This document shows positions 9,477 through 22,037 of a stretch of DNA of 37,460 nt, piece after piece. A program made the translations under genes and the position numbers. The DNA is from Lentibacter sp. (GTDB lineage Bacteria > Pseudomonadota > Alphaproteobacteria > Rhodobacterales > Rhodobacteraceae): NCBI GenBank assembly GCA_016744435.1, contig JADGEJ010000022.1, positions 1 through 37,460 of the forward strand. The letters are read 5' to 3'. A model generated the notes under the pieces. That model was not told the origin of the DNA and searched no databases. It saw nothing but the letters and a program-made list of their open reading frames with translations. How positions within the stretch are numbered: the first letter of the stretch is position 1; the number at the start of each line of letters is the position of its first letter.

Positions 9477-10255
9477 GTGGCCCAAACAGACAAGACTGGA
9501 GTCCGAGCGCCTACAGCAAATTCCGGTCTTTGCGGATGCGCCCTGCGCTGGACTTGTTGCAATCGGTGCCATCAGTTGGTGGTGGCATGATCGTCGACCT
9601 TGGGTGCGGCAACGGTGTTGTCGGCAAGGCACTGAAAGAGCGGTTTGGCGGGCATTCACTTTTGGGCATTGATGCCAGCCCCGCGATGTTGGATGCGGCA
9701 AGCAAACTTGCCTGCTATGATACGGTTCTCGAGGCTGATGTCTCTGAGTGGGAAACGCCAGAGCCACTTGGCTTGATTTTCTCCAATGCTGCGTTGCACT
9801 GGTTGCCGAAACACGACGTGTTGCTGCCAAAACTGGTTCACATGCTGGGCCAAGGCGGGACTTTGGCGGTGCAACTGCCACATCAGAACAACGCGCCGTC
9901 GCACCGTGTTTGGCGCAGTCTGATGGATGAGTTGTTCCCTGATCGCTACGATCCGAGTGAGGCGCCCAGCGTGCTGAAGCCTGCGCAATACCATGCGCTA
10001 CTGTCTGGTATTGGTCAGCTCAGCCTTTGGGAAACCGAGTATTACCAAGTGCTTGAGAGTGAGCCCGGCTCACACCCTGTGCGGCGTTTTACGGAAGCAA
10101 CCTATGCGCGCCCGTTCTTACAGGCCCTTGAGGATGATGAGAAAGCCGACATCATCGAGCGCTACGAAGCGGTGATGGAAAAAGCCTATCCGCGCGATGA
10201 AAATGGGCGGGTCTTGTTCCCGTTCCGCAGGCTGTTTTTCACGCTTACGGTTTAG
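9473..10255 (+). CDS. tam: Trans-aconitate 2-methyltransferase-like protein
   Basis: SAM-dependent methyltransferase of 260 residues. The N-terminus [17 protein letters not shown], followed by DLLQSVP, closely follows the Tam pattern (DWxPxxYxxFxxxRxRPAxDLLxxVP). Motif I is VDLGCGNG at about residues 41-48, followed by [12 protein letters not shown] and the family-typical [11 protein letters not shown]. Tam esterifies trans-aconitate, a by-product that inhibits aconitase, so a detoxifying role in the cytoplasm is expected from the family. It overlaps ftsH by 4 bp (ATGA) and converges with the minus-strand peptidase gene, sharing 11 bp at the 3' ends. Confidence 0.82.
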   Translation: MSGPNRQDWSPSAYSKFRSLRMRPALDLLQSVPSVGGGMIVDLGCGNGVVGKALKERFGGHSLLGIDASPAMLDAASKLACYDTVLEADVSEWETPEPLGLIFSNAALHWLPKHDVLLPKLVHMLGQGGTLAVQLPHQNNAPSHRVWRSLMDELFPDRYDPSEAPSVLKPAQYHALLSGIGQLSLWETEYYQVLESEPGSHPVRRFTEATYARPFLQALEDDEKADIIERYEAVMEKAYPRDENGRVLFPFRRLFFTLTV

Positions 10256-11222
10256 GCAATACTTTCATTAAAACATGCTGAGAGCTGATGATTTCCCCTT
10301 GGCGCACAAGTTTTGATATCCCCACATAATCCCCGATGGGCCAGCTCGGGTGCTTCCGCTTTTTCCCAGCGGCGCGAAAGGCTAGAGCTTGGTCTTTTTT
10401 GATCAATGCCTTGTATGAAAAAGTAAAGTTTTCAGGCCCTGTAACCGTCAGTTCAAGCACATCGCCCCTGCGCACGCCAAACGCATAACCCCAAACCACG
10501 AGCGCGGGCGCGTCGCTTGGCAACGGGTTAACGTGTGCCTCGCCGGATTTGACTCTTTCAAACGCGGGCACACTGTCAGCGAAGCCAGTTCTGATCACTC
10601 CGCCGGCTTGATAACCTGGGTCAACCTCCCAGTAACTATCGCCTTGGACGCCACAGGCGCTGTCGTCACTGGCTTCAAAGGGGTCAACGATGCGCTTATT
10701 TTCAAGCAGGCTCAGGTGTAGATGGGGAAACTCGGTTTTGCCGGAGAGCCCGACCTCTCCCAAGATGTCTCCTGCTTGTACGCGGTCGCCTTTGCGCACC
10801 GAAACCGAGCCGCGCTTCATGTGGCAGTAGAGCGTTTGCCAGCCCGTGCCATGGTCGATGATAACGCCATTGCCGCACTCGCGGTTTGCAAGTTCTTTGC
10901 TGGAAACTCCGGCGAGGCCGCTGTCTGGCATCTCGTCGCGCATGCCGCGGACGATACCTGTTGCAGCCGCAAGGACGTTCACGCCAGAGTGCATCTGTTG
11001 CAACGAATGCAGGGCAAAGTCGGTGCCTTTATGGCCATCATAAGTGAGACCATTGCACATAACGTCAGATGCACGGCCTTTAGTTGGGGCGCGGTCGACG
11101 TAGTTTTGGATGTAGCAGGTTGCGCCGAGGGCGCAGTCTATCGGCTGGATGAGGCGGGGGGCATCAGCAAAAACAGGCGCAGCCAAAACCGCGCCCGCTA
11201 GGAAGCCAAGCCAGTAGCGCAT
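10245..11222 (-). CDS. Exported M23-family (LytM) metallopeptidase
   Basis: Predicted periplasmic peptidoglycan hydrolase or related M23 peptidase, 325 residues. A signal peptide ([21 protein letters not shown]) is clear. The zinc-site motifs of the family are present: GHKGTDFA (His64 and Asp68), the YCHMKRG strand, and PHLHLSL with the HxH pair. After the catalytic domain there is a C-terminal part of about 120 residues with GYAFGVRRGDVLEL, which may be a separate beta domain. Several cysteines (for example residues 30, 36 and 56) suggest disulfides. The ATG overlaps the clpA stop (TAATG), so translation is coupled to clpA. Whether it cuts peptidoglycan or another peptide cannot be told. Confidence 0.85.
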   Translation of the reverse strand: MRYWLGFLAGAVLAAPVFADAPRLIQPIDCALGATCYIQNYVDRAPTKGRASDVMCNGLTYDGHKGTDFALHSLQQMHSGVNVLAAATGIVRGMRDEMPDSGLAGVSSKELANRECGNGVIIDHGTGWQTLYCHMKRGSVSVRKGDRVQAGDILGEVGLSGKTEFPHLHLSLLENKRIVDPFEASDDSACGVQGDSYWEVDPGYQAGGVIRTGFADSVPAFERVKSGEAHVNPLPSDAPALVVWGYAFGVRRGDVLELTVTGPENFTFSYKALIKKDQALAFRAAGKKRKHPSWPIGDYVGISKLVRQGEIISSQHVLMKVLPKP

Positions 11223-13546
11223 TACTCTGCGGTGAGCAGTGGCGGTTTTTTGGTCGAAAGGCGCGGCTTGTCCGGCCCTTCCAAGCGCAGATCAATTTTG
11301 CCGTCTTTGATCCCAACTTTGACCAAGCCGCCTTTGGCAAGCGTGCCAAACAGCAGCTCTTCGGCGAGGGGCTTTTTGATGTGCTCTTGGATGACCCGGC
11401 CGAGCGGACGGGCCCCCATCTTCTCGTCGTAGCCCTTGTCGCCAAGCCACTCTGCGGCAGCGCGGGTGAGTTCGAACACTACGTTGCGATCCATTAGCTG
11501 GGCTTCGAGCTGAAGAACGAATTTCTCGACCACTTGCAAGATGACCTCTTTGCCAAGTGGCGCGAAGCTGATCACGGCATCCAAACGGTTGCGGAATTCA
11601 GGCGTGAATGTGCGCTCAATGGCAGCTGTGTCTTCGCCCTCGCGGCGGTCACGGCCAAAGCCAACCGCCTCTTTGGCTTGCTCTGAGGCGCCCGCGTTGG
11701 ACGTCATGATAAGCACAACATTGCGGAAGCTGACGGTGCGGCCGTTGTGGTCGGTTAGCTCGCCATTATCCATGACTTGCAGCAGGATGTTGTAAACGTC
11801 GGGGTGGGCTTTTTCCATCTCGTCGAGGAGCAGCACGCAGTGTGGGTGCTGGTCAACGCCGTCGGTGAGCAAGCCGCCTTGGTCAAATCCGACATAGCCG
11901 GGAGGCGCACCGATCAGGCGGGAGATCGCGTGTTTTTCCATGTATTCGGACATGTCAAAGCGCAGAAGCTCAACGCCCAGCGTTGAGGCAAGCTGTTTGG
12001 CGACTTCGGTTTTGCCGACGCCTGTTGGCCCGGCAAAGAGGTAGTTGCCAATTGGCTTTTCAGGCTCGCGCAGGCCCGCACGCGAGAGTTTGATAGCCGA
12101 GGAAAGAGCCTCGATTGCAGTGTCTTGGCCAAACACCACGCGCTTGAGCGATTTCTCAAGGTCTTTGAGCACAACGCCGTCGTCTTTGGAGACAGACTTC
12201 GGCGGAATGCGGGCGATCTTTGCAACCACGGCCTCAACCTCTTTGGTGCCGATGGTTTTGCGGCGCTTGGCCGTCGTGAGCAGGTGTTGCGCGGCGCCTG
12301 CTTCGTCGATCACATCAATCGCGCTGTCAGGCAGCTTGCGGTCGTTGACATAGCGCGCGGCCAGCTCGACAGAAGTGCGGATCGCATCGGCTGTGTATTT
12401 CACGCCGTGATGCTCTTCGAAGTAGGTTTTGATGCCACGCAGAATTTTCACCGCATCTTCGACAGAGGGCTCGTTTACGTCGATTTTCTGGAAGCGCCGT
12501 GAGAGGGCGCGGTCTTTCTCGAAGTGCTGGCGGAACTCTTTGTAAGTGGTTGAGCCCATGGTGCGCAGCTTGCCGCCTGCGAGGGCAGGCTTGAGCAGGT
12601 TTGACGCGTCCATTGCTCCGCCCGATGTGGCGCCAGCGCCGATAACGGTGTGGATTTCGTCGATAAACAAGACAGCGTCTTCGTGCTCTTCAAGCTCGGT
12701 GACGACGGCTTTGAGACGCTCCTCAAAGTCGCCCCGGTAGCGCGTGCCTGCGAGCAGCGCGCCCATGTCGAGCGAATAGATCGTGGTTTTGGAGAGGATT
12801 TCAGGGATGTCGCCTGTCACGATCTTGTTGGCGAGGCCTTCTGCGATGGCTGTTTTGCCAACGCCCGGGTCGCCCACGAGCAGCGGGTTGTTTTTACGGC
12901 GGCGGCAGAGCACTTGAATGCAACGCTCAACTTCACTGTCGCGCCCAATCAGCGGGTCAATGTCGCCCGCGAGGGCCTTGACGTTAAGGTCAACGCAGTA
13001 TTTGGCCAGAGCACTTTCGTCAGCGGCGGGGGCATCGGCGGCCTGCATCTCAGGGTCGCCCTCGTGCTCAGCGCCTGTGAGGGGGCGGCTTTCGCCAAAG
13101 GCAGGGTCTTTCGCCACGCCGTGGGCGATATAGTTGACCGCATCATAACGCGTCATGTCTTGCTCTTGCAAAAAGAACGCAGCATTGCTTTCTCGCTCGG
13201 CGAAGATGGCGACAAGCACGTTTGCGCCTGTCACTTCGGAGCGGCCCGAGCTTTGCACATGGATCGCAGCGCGCTGGATGACGCGCTGGAAGGCGGCTGT
13301 TGGCACGGCCTCTGATCCTTCAATGTCGGTCACGAGATTGAGCAGTTCTTCGTCGATGAACTCAGCGAGGGATTGGCGCAAGTCTTCAACGCTCACGGCA
13401 CAGGCGCGCAGAACACGGGTTGCGTCAGGCTCATCAAGCAGCGCGAGCAAGAGGTGCTCAAGCGTTGCAAACTCGTGGCGCTTTGAGTTGGCCAAGGCCA
13501 GTGCAGAATGAATGGCTTGTTCTAGCGTGGTGGAAAATGACGGCAC
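11222..13546 (-). CDS. clpA: ATP-dependent Clp protease ATP-binding subunit ClpA
   Basis: Class I Hsp100 unfoldase that feeds substrates to ClpP. I chose the GTG at 13546, giving 774 residues beginning [20 protein letters not shown]. It matches the normal ClpA N-terminus and has a strong ribosome-binding site, AGAAGGAG at 13557-13564. The frame stays open a further 43 codons to an ATG at 13675, but that extension is not ClpA-like. Domains in order are the Clp-N repeats (about 2-145), AAA1 with Walker A GDPGVGKT (about 225-232), and AAA2 with GPTGVGKT (about 506-513). The [19 protein letters not shown] pore-region signature is present. No clpS precedes it here. The downstream M23 gene is coupled. 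Confidence 0.95.
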   Translation of the reverse strand: MPSFSTTLEQAIHSALALANSKRHEFATLEHLLLALLDEPDATRVLRACAVSVEDLRQSLAEFIDEELLNLVTDIEGSEAVPTAAFQRVIQRAAIHVQSSGRSEVTGANVLVAIFAERESNAAFFLQEQDMTRYDAVNYIAHGVAKDPAFGESRPLTGAEHEGDPEMQAADAPAADESALAKYCVDLNVKALAGDIDPLIGRDSEVERCIQVLCRRRKNNPLLVGDPGVGKTAIAEGLANKIVTGDIPEILSKTTIYSLDMGALLAGTRYRGDFEERLKAVVTELEEHEDAVLFIDEIHTVIGAGATSGGAMDASNLLKPALAGGKLRTMGSTTYKEFRQHFEKDRALSRRFQKIDVNEPSVEDAVKILRGIKTYFEEHHGVKYTADAIRTSVELAARYVNDRKLPDSAIDVIDEAGAAQHLLTTAKRRKTIGTKEVEAVVAKIARIPPKSVSKDDGVVLKDLEKSLKRVVFGQDTAIEALSSAIKLSRAGLREPEKPIGNYLFAGPTGVGKTEVAKQLASTLGVELLRFDMSEYMEKHAISRLIGAPPGYVGFDQGGLLTDGVDQHPHCVLLLDEMEKAHPDVYNILLQVMDNGELTDHNGRTVSFRNVVLIMTSNAGASEQAKEAVGFGRDRREGEDTAAIERTFTPEFRNRLDAVISFAPLGKEVILQVVEKFVLQLEAQLMDRNVVFELTRAAAEWLGDKGYDEKMGARPLGRVIQEHIKKPLAEELLFGTLAKGGLVKVGIKDGKIDLRLEGPDKPRLSTKKPPLLTAE

Positions 13547-13702
13547 TGCTCTCGTGCTCCTTCTGACTGGGGTGGCCGAGGGCTTTAGTGCCTCAAGCTC
13601 ATTTGACGGCGTCTTAGTTTGAAGTGTGGTCGATACTGGCCAGTCTTCAAGAGGTTTCTTTAAATAAAGTGTCACTTTTCGCGTGAATGGTACGTTATGA
13701 GG

Positions 13703-14467
13703 CTAGAAAACGTCTTTCATAGCGCGAAGTTTTGTAAAACTGTCCAGATCAGACGCCTTCGCCAGGCCTATGGCGGCTTTGACGCCAGAGTCGTGCGCGC
13801 GCAAAAACGGGTTGGTTGCCAGTTCGAGCGCCAAGGTTGAGGGCACCGTGAAGTCGCCTTTGGCGCGCGTTGCCGCGATATCGTCGCAGCGCTCGGCAAG
13901 GGCGGTGTTCTCTGGATCAACAGTCACGGCAAAACGCCCGTTTGCGGCCGTATACTCGTGGCCGGAGCAGACAAGCGTTTCGGGGGGCAGCGCGGCGAGC
14001 TTGCCGAGGCTTTCGTGCATTTGCGCAGGCGTGCCTTCAAACAGCCGCCCGCAGCCAAGTGCCATCAGGCTGTCGGCGGTGAACAAGAGCTGAGAGACAG
14101 GGAGGTGAAACGCTACGTGGTTAAGCGTGTGGCCTGACACATCAAGCACCTGCACCTTTTCGCCAAGCAGATTGAAGCTATCACCCTCTGAGACTTCCTG
14201 AGTGAGCGCGGGCAGGCGGTGTGCGTCAGCCTTGGCACCGATGATTGTGAGACCGTCGCGACCGGTTAGGCTGTCGAGCCCTTCGACGTGATCCCAATGG
14301 TGGTGGGTGAGCAGGACGGTTTTGAGTGTCCAGCCTCGCGCCGCAAGCGCGGCGTTGATTGGTGCAGCTTCGGGGGCGTCGACAAGCGCGGCTTCGCCAG
14401 CTTCGTTGGCAATCAGGAAGGCATAGTTGTCGGCGAGACAGGGAATGGTCACAAGCGTCAGGGGCAT
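13703..14467 (-). CDS. gloB: Hydroxyacylglutathione hydrolase (glyoxalase II)
   Basis: Cytoplasmic metallo-beta-lactamase-fold enzyme that hydrolyses S-lactoylglutathione to lactate and glutathione, the second step of methylglyoxal detoxification. The binuclear metal motif THHHWDH lies at residues 54-60, followed by SGHTLNHVAFH, FTADSLMALGCGRLFEGTP and CSGHEYTAAN, the standard order for GloB. At 254 residues the length is normal. It lies 156 bp upstream of clpA and is divergent from the methyltransferase-like gene, with 62 bp between starts. Confidence 0.96.
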   Translation of the reverse strand: MPLTLVTIPCLADNYAFLIANEAGEAALVDAPEAAPINAALAARGWTLKTVLLTHHHWDHVEGLDSLTGRDGLTIIGAKADAHRLPALTQEVSEGDSFNLLGEKVQVLDVSGHTLNHVAFHLPVSQLLFTADSLMALGCGRLFEGTPAQMHESLGKLAALPPETLVCSGHEYTAANGRFAVTVDPENTALAERCDDIAATRAKGDFTVPSTLALELATNPFLRAHDSGVKAAIGLAKASDLDSFTKLRAMKDVF

Positions 14468-14529
14468 AGCAATTCCTTCGTGAGTTGTTATGTTCGCTTT
14501 CAGAGTGACGGATCAAGGCAACGGCTGCA

Positions 14530-15270
14530 ATGCATCTCGACGTGAAAGACTTGCGAAATTTCTATTACCGCAGCACGCTCGGGCGGGCGGCGCAGAAGGT
14601 GATCCGCGACCAGATGCTTGAAATCTGGCCCGAAGCCAAAGGGCAGACTGTGCTTGGCTTTGGCTTTGCGGCACCGCTCTTGCGGCCTTATTTGAAGCAG
14701 GCTCGGCGCGTGACCTGCCTTATGCCCGGCCCACAGGGCGTGATGCCTTGGCCCGCAGGGCAGCCGAATGTGAGTGTTCTGTGTGAAGAAACACTCTGGC
14801 CAATAGAAACCGGACATGTCGATAAACTGGTGGTGATGCACGGGCTTGAAACAAGCGAGTGGCCAGCCGCTGTCTTTGAGGAGGCCTACCGTGTGCTTGG
14901 CCCCGGGGGGCGGGCGCTGTTTGTGGTGCCCAACCGCGCCGGGCTTTGGAGCCGGAGCGACAAAACACCTTTTGGGTACGGGCGGCCTTATACAATGGGG
15001 CAGCTCGACCAACAGCTAAAGCTTTGGGGGTTTCGCCCCGAGCACAGCCGCACTGCACTTTATCAGCCACCGAGTGATCGGCGTTTCTGGCGCAAGACCG
15101 CGCGGTTTTGGGAGAGAATAGGGCAGGCAACGCCGCTGATCGCAGCTGGCGGCGTCCTGATGGTGGAAGTGACCAAACAGATACCCGCACCGACACGGCC
15201 AAGCCTGCGGCAGCGTGTGAAAGCGCCTATTTCTATTTTGAAGCCAGCACCTGAGGCGATGCCAGTTTGA
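14530..15270 (+). CDS. SAM-dependent methyltransferase-like protein
   Basis: A 246-residue class I methyltransferase-like protein. The region [14 protein letters not shown] (about residues 37-50) occupies the place of the SAM-binding glycine loop but lacks the usual acidic residue before it. The strand and loop [10 protein letters not shown], followed by [19 protein letters not shown], match the methyltransferase core (motif IV and the post-core GG turn). The C-terminal 50 residues are basic and Pro-rich. It is divergent from gloB. The substrate is unknown. The weak motif I means methyl-transfer activity itself is less certain than the fold. Confidence 0.8.
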   Translation: MHLDVKDLRNFYYRSTLGRAAQKVIRDQMLEIWPEAKGQTVLGFGFAAPLLRPYLKQARRVTCLMPGPQGVMPWPAGQPNVSVLCEETLWPIETGHVDKLVVMHGLETSEWPAAVFEEAYRVLGPGGRALFVVPNRAGLWSRSDKTPFGYGRPYTMGQLDQQLKLWGFRPEHSRTALYQPPSDRRFWRKTARFWERIGQATPLIAAGGVLMVEVTKQIPAPTRPSLRQRVKAPISILKPAPEAMPV

Positions 15271-15632
15271 AGGCTTAGGGGGCGACGTGATGTTCGATTC
15301 TACGGGCTGATCTGTGGGCCGAAGCGACCTAGGGTAAGGTGATAGCGTTAACGAGCGGCATACTTTTGTATGGTGAATCAGCTAAATCACGTAAAAACCT
15401 GACTTTTTTGGGTGTGCAAACCGTCGCACTTTGCTTAAGTTGTTGAAAATAAATGAAATTCGCTTGAGGCCAAAAATGCTATAGCAGGTTGCCGCAAACA
15501 GAATGCTCTGCTACACCCGCCTCGATTTAACTGCTTTGAGAAAACTCAGGGTGAAACGCCCCCGGGGGATCTGCGGATCGCAAGCTTGCTTGCTGCCTGC
15601 TAATCTGGGGCCAGACTATCGAAAGGGTGGAC
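15271..15632. other. 362-bp leader between the methyltransferase-like gene and atpH
   Basis: No gene is supported here. The AT-rich stretch from about 15360 to 15485 is the likely promoter region for the ATP synthase operon; a TATAGC at 15480-15485 could be a -10 element, but I see no well-spaced -35. Further down, a CCCCCGGGGG palindrome lies at 15559-15568, with GATCTGCGGATC immediately after. The transcribed leader before atpH would be over 100 bases if TATAGC is used. No tRNA or riboswitch pattern was recognised. Confidence 0.4.
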
Positions 15633-16193
15633 GTGTCCGAACCAGCTTCGATCTCAACAGGAATTGCGGCGCGCTATGCGACGGCCGTGTTTGACCTGGC
15701 CAAGGAAACCAAGAAACTTGCGGCCGTAGAAGGCGACTTGGACAGCTTGGAAAGCGCACTGAATGACAGTGCTGACTTTTCAAACCTGCTTTCAAGCCCC
15801 GTTTATGGCCGCGAAGAGCAAGGGGCCGCTATTGTGGCACTTGCCAAGAAGATGAAACTCTCACCGATCACAACGAAGGCCTTGAGCCTGATGGCGGCCA
15901 AGCGCCGCCTTTTTGTTGTGCCGCAACTTGTTAAGGCCCTGCGCGAGCGCATTGCCGAAGATAAGGGTGAAGTTTCTGCGGAAGTCGTGAGCGCGAAAGC
16001 TCTGACCAAAGCACAAGCAGACAAGCTTGCGAAAACGCTGAAGGCGCGTTTTGGCAAGACTGTGACTATCAATGCGTCCGTCGATGAAAGCCTCATCGGT
16101 GGTCTTGTCGTTAAGGTGGGCTCGAAAATGATCGACACGTCGATCCGCTCGAAGCTCGGCTCCCTCCAGAATGCAATGAAAGAGGTCGGATAA
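15633..16193 (+). CDS. atpH: ATP synthase F1 subunit delta
   Basis: Peripheral-stalk subunit joining F1 to the b subunits of Fo. The start chosen is the GTG at 15633 ([23 protein letters not shown]), preceded by GAAAGGG at 15621-15627; a GTG at 15627 in frame would add two residues but sits on the ribosome-binding site. The product is 186 residues, normal for the OSCP/delta family, with the C-terminal signature [25 protein letters not shown]. It is the first gene of atpHAGDC, and the stop abuts the atpA start. Fo genes are not in the window, which is usual in Rhodobacterales, where they form a separate operon. Confidence 0.95.
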   Translation: MSEPASISTGIAARYATAVFDLAKETKKLAAVEGDLDSLESALNDSADFSNLLSSPVYGREEQGAAIVALAKKMKLSPITTKALSLMAAKRRLFVVPQLVKALRERIAEDKGEVSAEVVSAKALTKAQADKLAKTLKARFGKTVTINASVDESLIGGLVVKVGSKMIDTSIRSKLGSLQNAMKEVG

Positions 16194-17732
16194 ATGGGTA
16201 TCCAAGCAGCAGAAATTTCTGCGATCCTAAAGGACCAGATTAAGAACTTTGGCAAAGAAGCCGAAGTTGCTGAAATCGGTCAAGTTCTCAGCGTTGGCGA
16301 TGGTATCGCCCGTGTTTATGGTCTGGACAACATCCAGGCGGGTGAGATGGTTGAATTCCCTGGTGGAATTATGGGCATGGCCCTCAACCTTGAAGCTGAC
16401 AACGTTGGTGTTGTTATCTTCGGTTCTGACCGCGACATTAAAGAAGGCGACACGGTTAAGCGGACTAAAGCGATCGTTGACGTCCCTGCCGGCCCCGAGC
16501 TTCTCGGCCGCGTAGTTGACGGCCTTGGCAACCCGATTGATGGCAAAGGCCCGATCAAAACCAAGAACCGTGCGATTGCAGACAGCAAGGCGCCGGGCAT
16601 CATCCCACGCAAGTCGGTTCACGAGCCGATGGCGACTGGCCTCAAGTCAGTTGACGCGATGATCCCGATTGGCCGTGGTCAGCGCGAGCTGATCATTGGT
16701 GACCGTCAGACAGGCAAAACAGCCGTGGCGCTTGATGCGATCCTCAACCAGAAGTCATACAACGAAGCAGCTGGCGACGATGAGAGCAAAAAGCTCTACT
16801 GCGTCTATGTTGCGATTGGCCAAAAGCGCTCGACAGTTGCGCAGCTGGTAAAACGCCTCGAAGAAAGCGGCGCGATTGAGTACTCAATCGTTGTGGCTGC
16901 GACGGCTTCTGACCCGGCTCCTATGCAGTTCCTCGCACCATACGCGGCGACAGCAATGGCTGAATACTTCCGCGACAGCGGCAAGCATGCTCTGATCATC
17001 TACGATGACCTTTCAAAGCAAGCCGTGTCTTACCGCCAGATGTCACTTCTTCTGCGTCGCCCACCGGGCCGCGAAGCTTACCCTGGTGACGTTTTCTACC
17101 TTCACTCACGTCTGCTTGAGCGCTCATCAAAGCTCAACGAAGACCACGGCTCAGGCTCGCTGACGGCTCTGCCGATCATTGAAACTCAAGGCGGCGACGT
17201 TTCGGCGTTTATTCCGACCAACGTGATCTCGATCACCGATGGCCAGATCTTCCTTGAAACAGAACTGTTTTACCAAGGCATCCGCCCTGCTGTGAACACA
17301 GGTCTGTCGGTTTCTCGTGTTGGCTCGTCAGCGCAAACCAAAGCGATGTCTTCGGTTGCTGGCCCGGTTAAGCTTTCACTGGCTCAGTACCGCGAAATGG
17401 CTGCCTTTGCTCAGTTTGGCTCAGACCTTGATGCCGCAACTCAGCAGCTTCTGGCCCGTGGCGCACGCCTCACCGAGCTTATGAAGCAGGCGCAATACTC
17501 GCCGCTGACAAACGCCGAAATCGTTTGCGTCATCTTCGCGGGCACCAACGGTTACCTCGACAAAGTCGACGTAAAAGAAGTTGGCCGCTTTGAAGCTGGC
17601 ATGCTCAACCACCTGCGCAGCAAGCACGCCGACCTTCTGGCTTGGATCACAGACGAAGATCCGAAGATCAAAGGCGACGCCGCGGACCGCGTAAAAGCAG
17701 CGCTGGACGAATTCGCCGCTGACTTCGCATAA
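16194..17732 (+). CDS. atpA: ATP synthase F1 subunit alpha
   Basis: Non-catalytic nucleotide-binding subunit of F1. The 512-residue protein carries the Walker A motif GDRQTGKTA (about residues 170-178), the alpha-specific [13 protein letters not shown] before it, and the signature [17 protein letters not shown]. The ATG directly follows the atpH stop with no gap, and atpG starts 13 bp after its stop. Length and motifs are fully typical. Confidence 0.98.
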   Translation: MGIQAAEISAILKDQIKNFGKEAEVAEIGQVLSVGDGIARVYGLDNIQAGEMVEFPGGIMGMALNLEADNVGVVIFGSDRDIKEGDTVKRTKAIVDVPAGPELLGRVVDGLGNPIDGKGPIKTKNRAIADSKAPGIIPRKSVHEPMATGLKSVDAMIPIGRGQRELIIGDRQTGKTAVALDAILNQKSYNEAAGDDESKKLYCVYVAIGQKRSTVAQLVKRLEESGAIEYSIVVAATASDPAPMQFLAPYAATAMAEYFRDSGKHALIIYDDLSKQAVSYRQMSLLLRRPPGREAYPGDVFYLHSRLLERSSKLNEDHGSGSLTALPIIETQGGDVSAFIPTNVISITDGQIFLETELFYQGIRPAVNTGLSVSRVGSSAQTKAMSSVAGPVKLSLAQYREMAAFAQFGSDLDAATQQLLARGARLTELMKQAQYSPLTNAEIVCVIFAGTNGYLDKVDVKEVGRFEAGMLNHLRSKHADLLAWITDEDPKIKGDAADRVKAALDEFAADFA

Positions 17733-17745
17733 GGGGAGATAGGCA

Positions 17746-20072
<2,327 letters not shown>

Positions 20073-20090
20073 AGCATAGGAGGCTAACAC

Positions 20091-20486
20091 ATGGCCGATA
20101 CGATGCAATTTGATCTGGTGAGCCCTGAGCAGAAGCTTGCTTCTCTTCAGGTGTCATCCGTCCAGATCCCTGGTGCTGACGGGCAGATGACGGCAATGCC
20201 GAACCATGCGCCCGTGATCACCACGCTGCGCCCTGGTGTGCTGCATGTGAAAGGCCCTGAGGGCGATGTTTCATATGCTGTCACTGGCGGTTTTGCCGAG
20301 ATCAACCCTGAAGGGTTGTCTGTGCTTGCCGAAAAAGCGATCCCGATGAAAGACGCCTCTATGAGCGATCTTGAGCCGGTTGTTGAAGCTGCGCGCACCG
20401 CCGCTTCAAACGCCAGCCCCGAGACCCGCGATATGGCCGAGCTTTTGTTGGCAGACCTTGAGACTCTTCTGGAAGATATGGTCTAA
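20091..20486 (+). CDS. atpC: ATP synthase F1 subunit epsilon
   Basis: Central-stalk subunit that couples gamma to the c-ring and can inhibit ATP hydrolysis. The 131-residue protein has the beta-sandwich signature [27 protein letters not shown], followed by [16 protein letters not shown], at the N-terminus. A shorter helical C-terminal part is usual in alphaproteobacteria. A GGAGG site lies 8 bases before the ATG. It is the last gene of the operon, and a strong terminator follows within 30 bp. Confidence 0.96.
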   Translation: MADTMQFDLVSPEQKLASLQVSSVQIPGADGQMTAMPNHAPVITTLRPGVLHVKGPEGDVSYAVTGGFAEINPEGLSVLAEKAIPMKDASMSDLEPVVEAARTAASNASPETRDMAELLLADLETLLEDMV

Positions 20487-20511
20487 GCTTTACGCAACTT
20501 AAAACGAATTG

Positions 20512-20548
20512 AAATGCCTCGATCCAATCGGTTCGGGGCATTTTTTTT
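20512..20548 (+). terminator. Intrinsic terminator of the atpHAGDC operon
   Basis: An 11-bp stem (20512-20522 with 20533-20543, one T-G wobble, otherwise complementary) encloses a 10-base loop. The 3' arm runs into eight consecutive T (20541-20548). It begins 26 bp after the atpC stop. This is the clearest intrinsic terminator in the window. Confidence 0.9.
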
Positions 20549-20615
20549 GAGTGTTTATAGTTGAGTGTTTGTTGTTGTTAACTACAATAAAAATGCGCAA
20601 ACGAGTGATTGAACT

Positions 20616-20966
20616 ATGAAAAAGCTACGCAGAGCCTCTCTCGGGATAGCCCAGGGCAACGATGTCATCTTTGAAGATTTCAGGGATGGTGGCGAGATGT
20701 GGACTGCCACGGGCAACCGCGAGAAACGAAAGTCTGTTACCTTCAAAGAGCCCTTCGTAAGCAAGCCAACTGTGCATTGCTCGCTCACGCTTTGGGACAT
20801 CGACAGCACAACCAATGTGCGCGCTGACCTTGAGGCAGAGAATATCACGCCAGAAAGCTTTGATATTGTTTTTCGCACATGGGGCGACACAAAAGTGGCC
20901 CGCGTGCGCGTTGGATGGATGGCGATCGGCGAAGTTAGCAACGAAGACGATTGGGAGCTTTACTAG
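20616..20966 (+). CDS. H-type lectin domain protein
   Basis: A 116-residue protein that fits the H-type lectin family (the fold of the snail Helix pomatia agglutinin and of discoidin C-terminal domains). It shows the conserved frame: KSVTFKEPFVSKPTVHCSLTLWDIDS, NVRADLEAENITPESFDIVFRTWGDTKVARVRVGWMAIG. These families bind N-acetylgalactosamine-type sugars as trimers. There is no signal peptide, so it is predicted cytoplasmic unless exported by another route. It lies between the atp terminator and the convergent prs gene, with only 4 bp separating the two stops. The role in this organism is unknown. Confidence 0.8.
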   Translation: MKKLRRASLGIAQGNDVIFEDFRDGGEMWTATGNREKRKSVTFKEPFVSKPTVHCSLTLWDIDSTTNVRADLEAENITPESFDIVFRTWGDTKVARVRVGWMAIGEVSNEDDWELY

Positions 20967-20970
20967 GCGC

Positions 20971-21984
20971 CTATTTGAACATGCCTTCGTAGATCGGCTC
21001 GAGCATATCGGTGTCAAACAGCGAACTGACGGATGTTCCGTTCCAGATATTCAGCGTCGCTTGAGCAAACATCGGAGCCGTTGGCACGACGCGGATGTTG
21101 GGCGTCGCTTTCACTTCGTCAGTCGCTGCGATCGTGTCGGTGATCACCAGTGATTTCATCACAGAGTTGGTGATCCGCTCGCAAGCTGGCCCTGAGAGGA
21201 CGCCATGTGTGATATAGGCGTGGACTTCTGACGCGCCATTCTCGATCAGCACTTCAGCGGCCTTGCAGAGCGTGCCTGCGGTGTCGACCATGTCATCAAC
21301 GATAAAGCACTTCTTGCCAGAAACGTCGCCGATGACTGTCATCTCGGCGATCTCGCCAGCCTTCTCACGGCGCTTGTCGACGATAGAAAGTGGCGCGTTG
21401 ATCCGCTTGGCAAGCTCGCGGGCGCGGGCCACGCCGCCAACGTCCGGAGAGACGACCATGATGTCGTCCATGTCGTTCTTGAACTTGTTTTTGATGTCGA
21501 GTGCGAAAATCGGCGAGGCGTAGAGGTTGTCGACGGGGATGTCGAAGAAGCCTTGGATCTGGGCCGCGTGCAGATCCATCGTCAGCACGCGTTCGATACC
21601 GGCGCCGACCAGCATGTTGGCCACCAGCTTGGCCGAGATCGGCGTACGCGCCTTTGAGCGACGGTCTTGGCGGGCATAGCCGAAGTAAGGGATCACGGCA
21701 GTGATGCGAGCGGCTGACGAACGGCGTAGCGCGTCGGCCATGATGAGAAGTTCCATCAGGTTGTCGTTGGCCGGGTTTGACGTGCTCTGGATGATGAACA
21801 TGTCTTCGCCGCGCACATTGTCAAACACCTCGACAAAGATTTCGCCATCGTTGAAGCGCTCGACACGGGCCTCAACCAGCCCTTGGCTGACACCACGGTG
21901 CAGCGACATGCGCCGCGTAATAGCCTTGGCAAGCGGCATGTTGGCATTGCCGGAAATGAGCTTTGGTTCTTTGGTGAGTGACAT
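20971..21984 (-). CDS. prs: Ribose-phosphate pyrophosphokinase
   Basis: Makes 5-phosphoribosyl 1-pyrophosphate from ribose 5-phosphate and ATP for nucleotide, His and Trp synthesis. The 337-residue protein has the ATP and ribose-phosphate sites [20 protein letters not shown], the metal-binding [17 protein letters not shown] and the PRPP-binding [13 protein letters not shown]. The N-terminus ([22 protein letters not shown]) fits class I enzymes with a short extension. The start is 129 bp from the divergent HCCA-isomerase-like gene. Confidence 0.97.
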   Translation of the reverse strand: MSLTKEPKLISGNANMPLAKAITRRMSLHRGVSQGLVEARVERFNDGEIFVEVFDNVRGEDMFIIQSTSNPANDNLMELLIMADALRRSSAARITAVIPYFGYARQDRRSKARTPISAKLVANMLVGAGIERVLTMDLHAAQIQGFFDIPVDNLYASPIFALDIKNKFKNDMDDIMVVSPDVGGVARARELAKRINAPLSIVDKRREKAGEIAEMTVIGDVSGKKCFIVDDMVDTAGTLCKAAEVLIENGASEVHAYITHGVLSGPACERITNSVMKSLVITDTIAATDEVKATPNIRVVPTAPMFAQATLNIWNGTSVSSLFDTDMLEPIYEGMFK

Positions 21985-22037
21985 AGGCTGCGCCCCCCGA
22001 GGCGTGTTTGAATCTGGTGGTGATTCCTTCGCAGAAT

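Noticed and set aside
12650-13315. 221-codon plus-strand open frame inside clpA
   Set aside because: Antisense shadow of a strongly conserved gene; the product is not family-like.
13547-13675. 43-residue N-terminal extension of ClpA from an ATG at 13675
   Set aside because: The ClpA-like sequence begins at the GTG at 13546, which has a strong AGAAGGAG site; the extension has no ClpA character.
15503-15694. 63-codon open frame before atpH
   Set aside because: It overlaps the atpH start in another frame and has no ribosome-binding site; the region looks like a leader.
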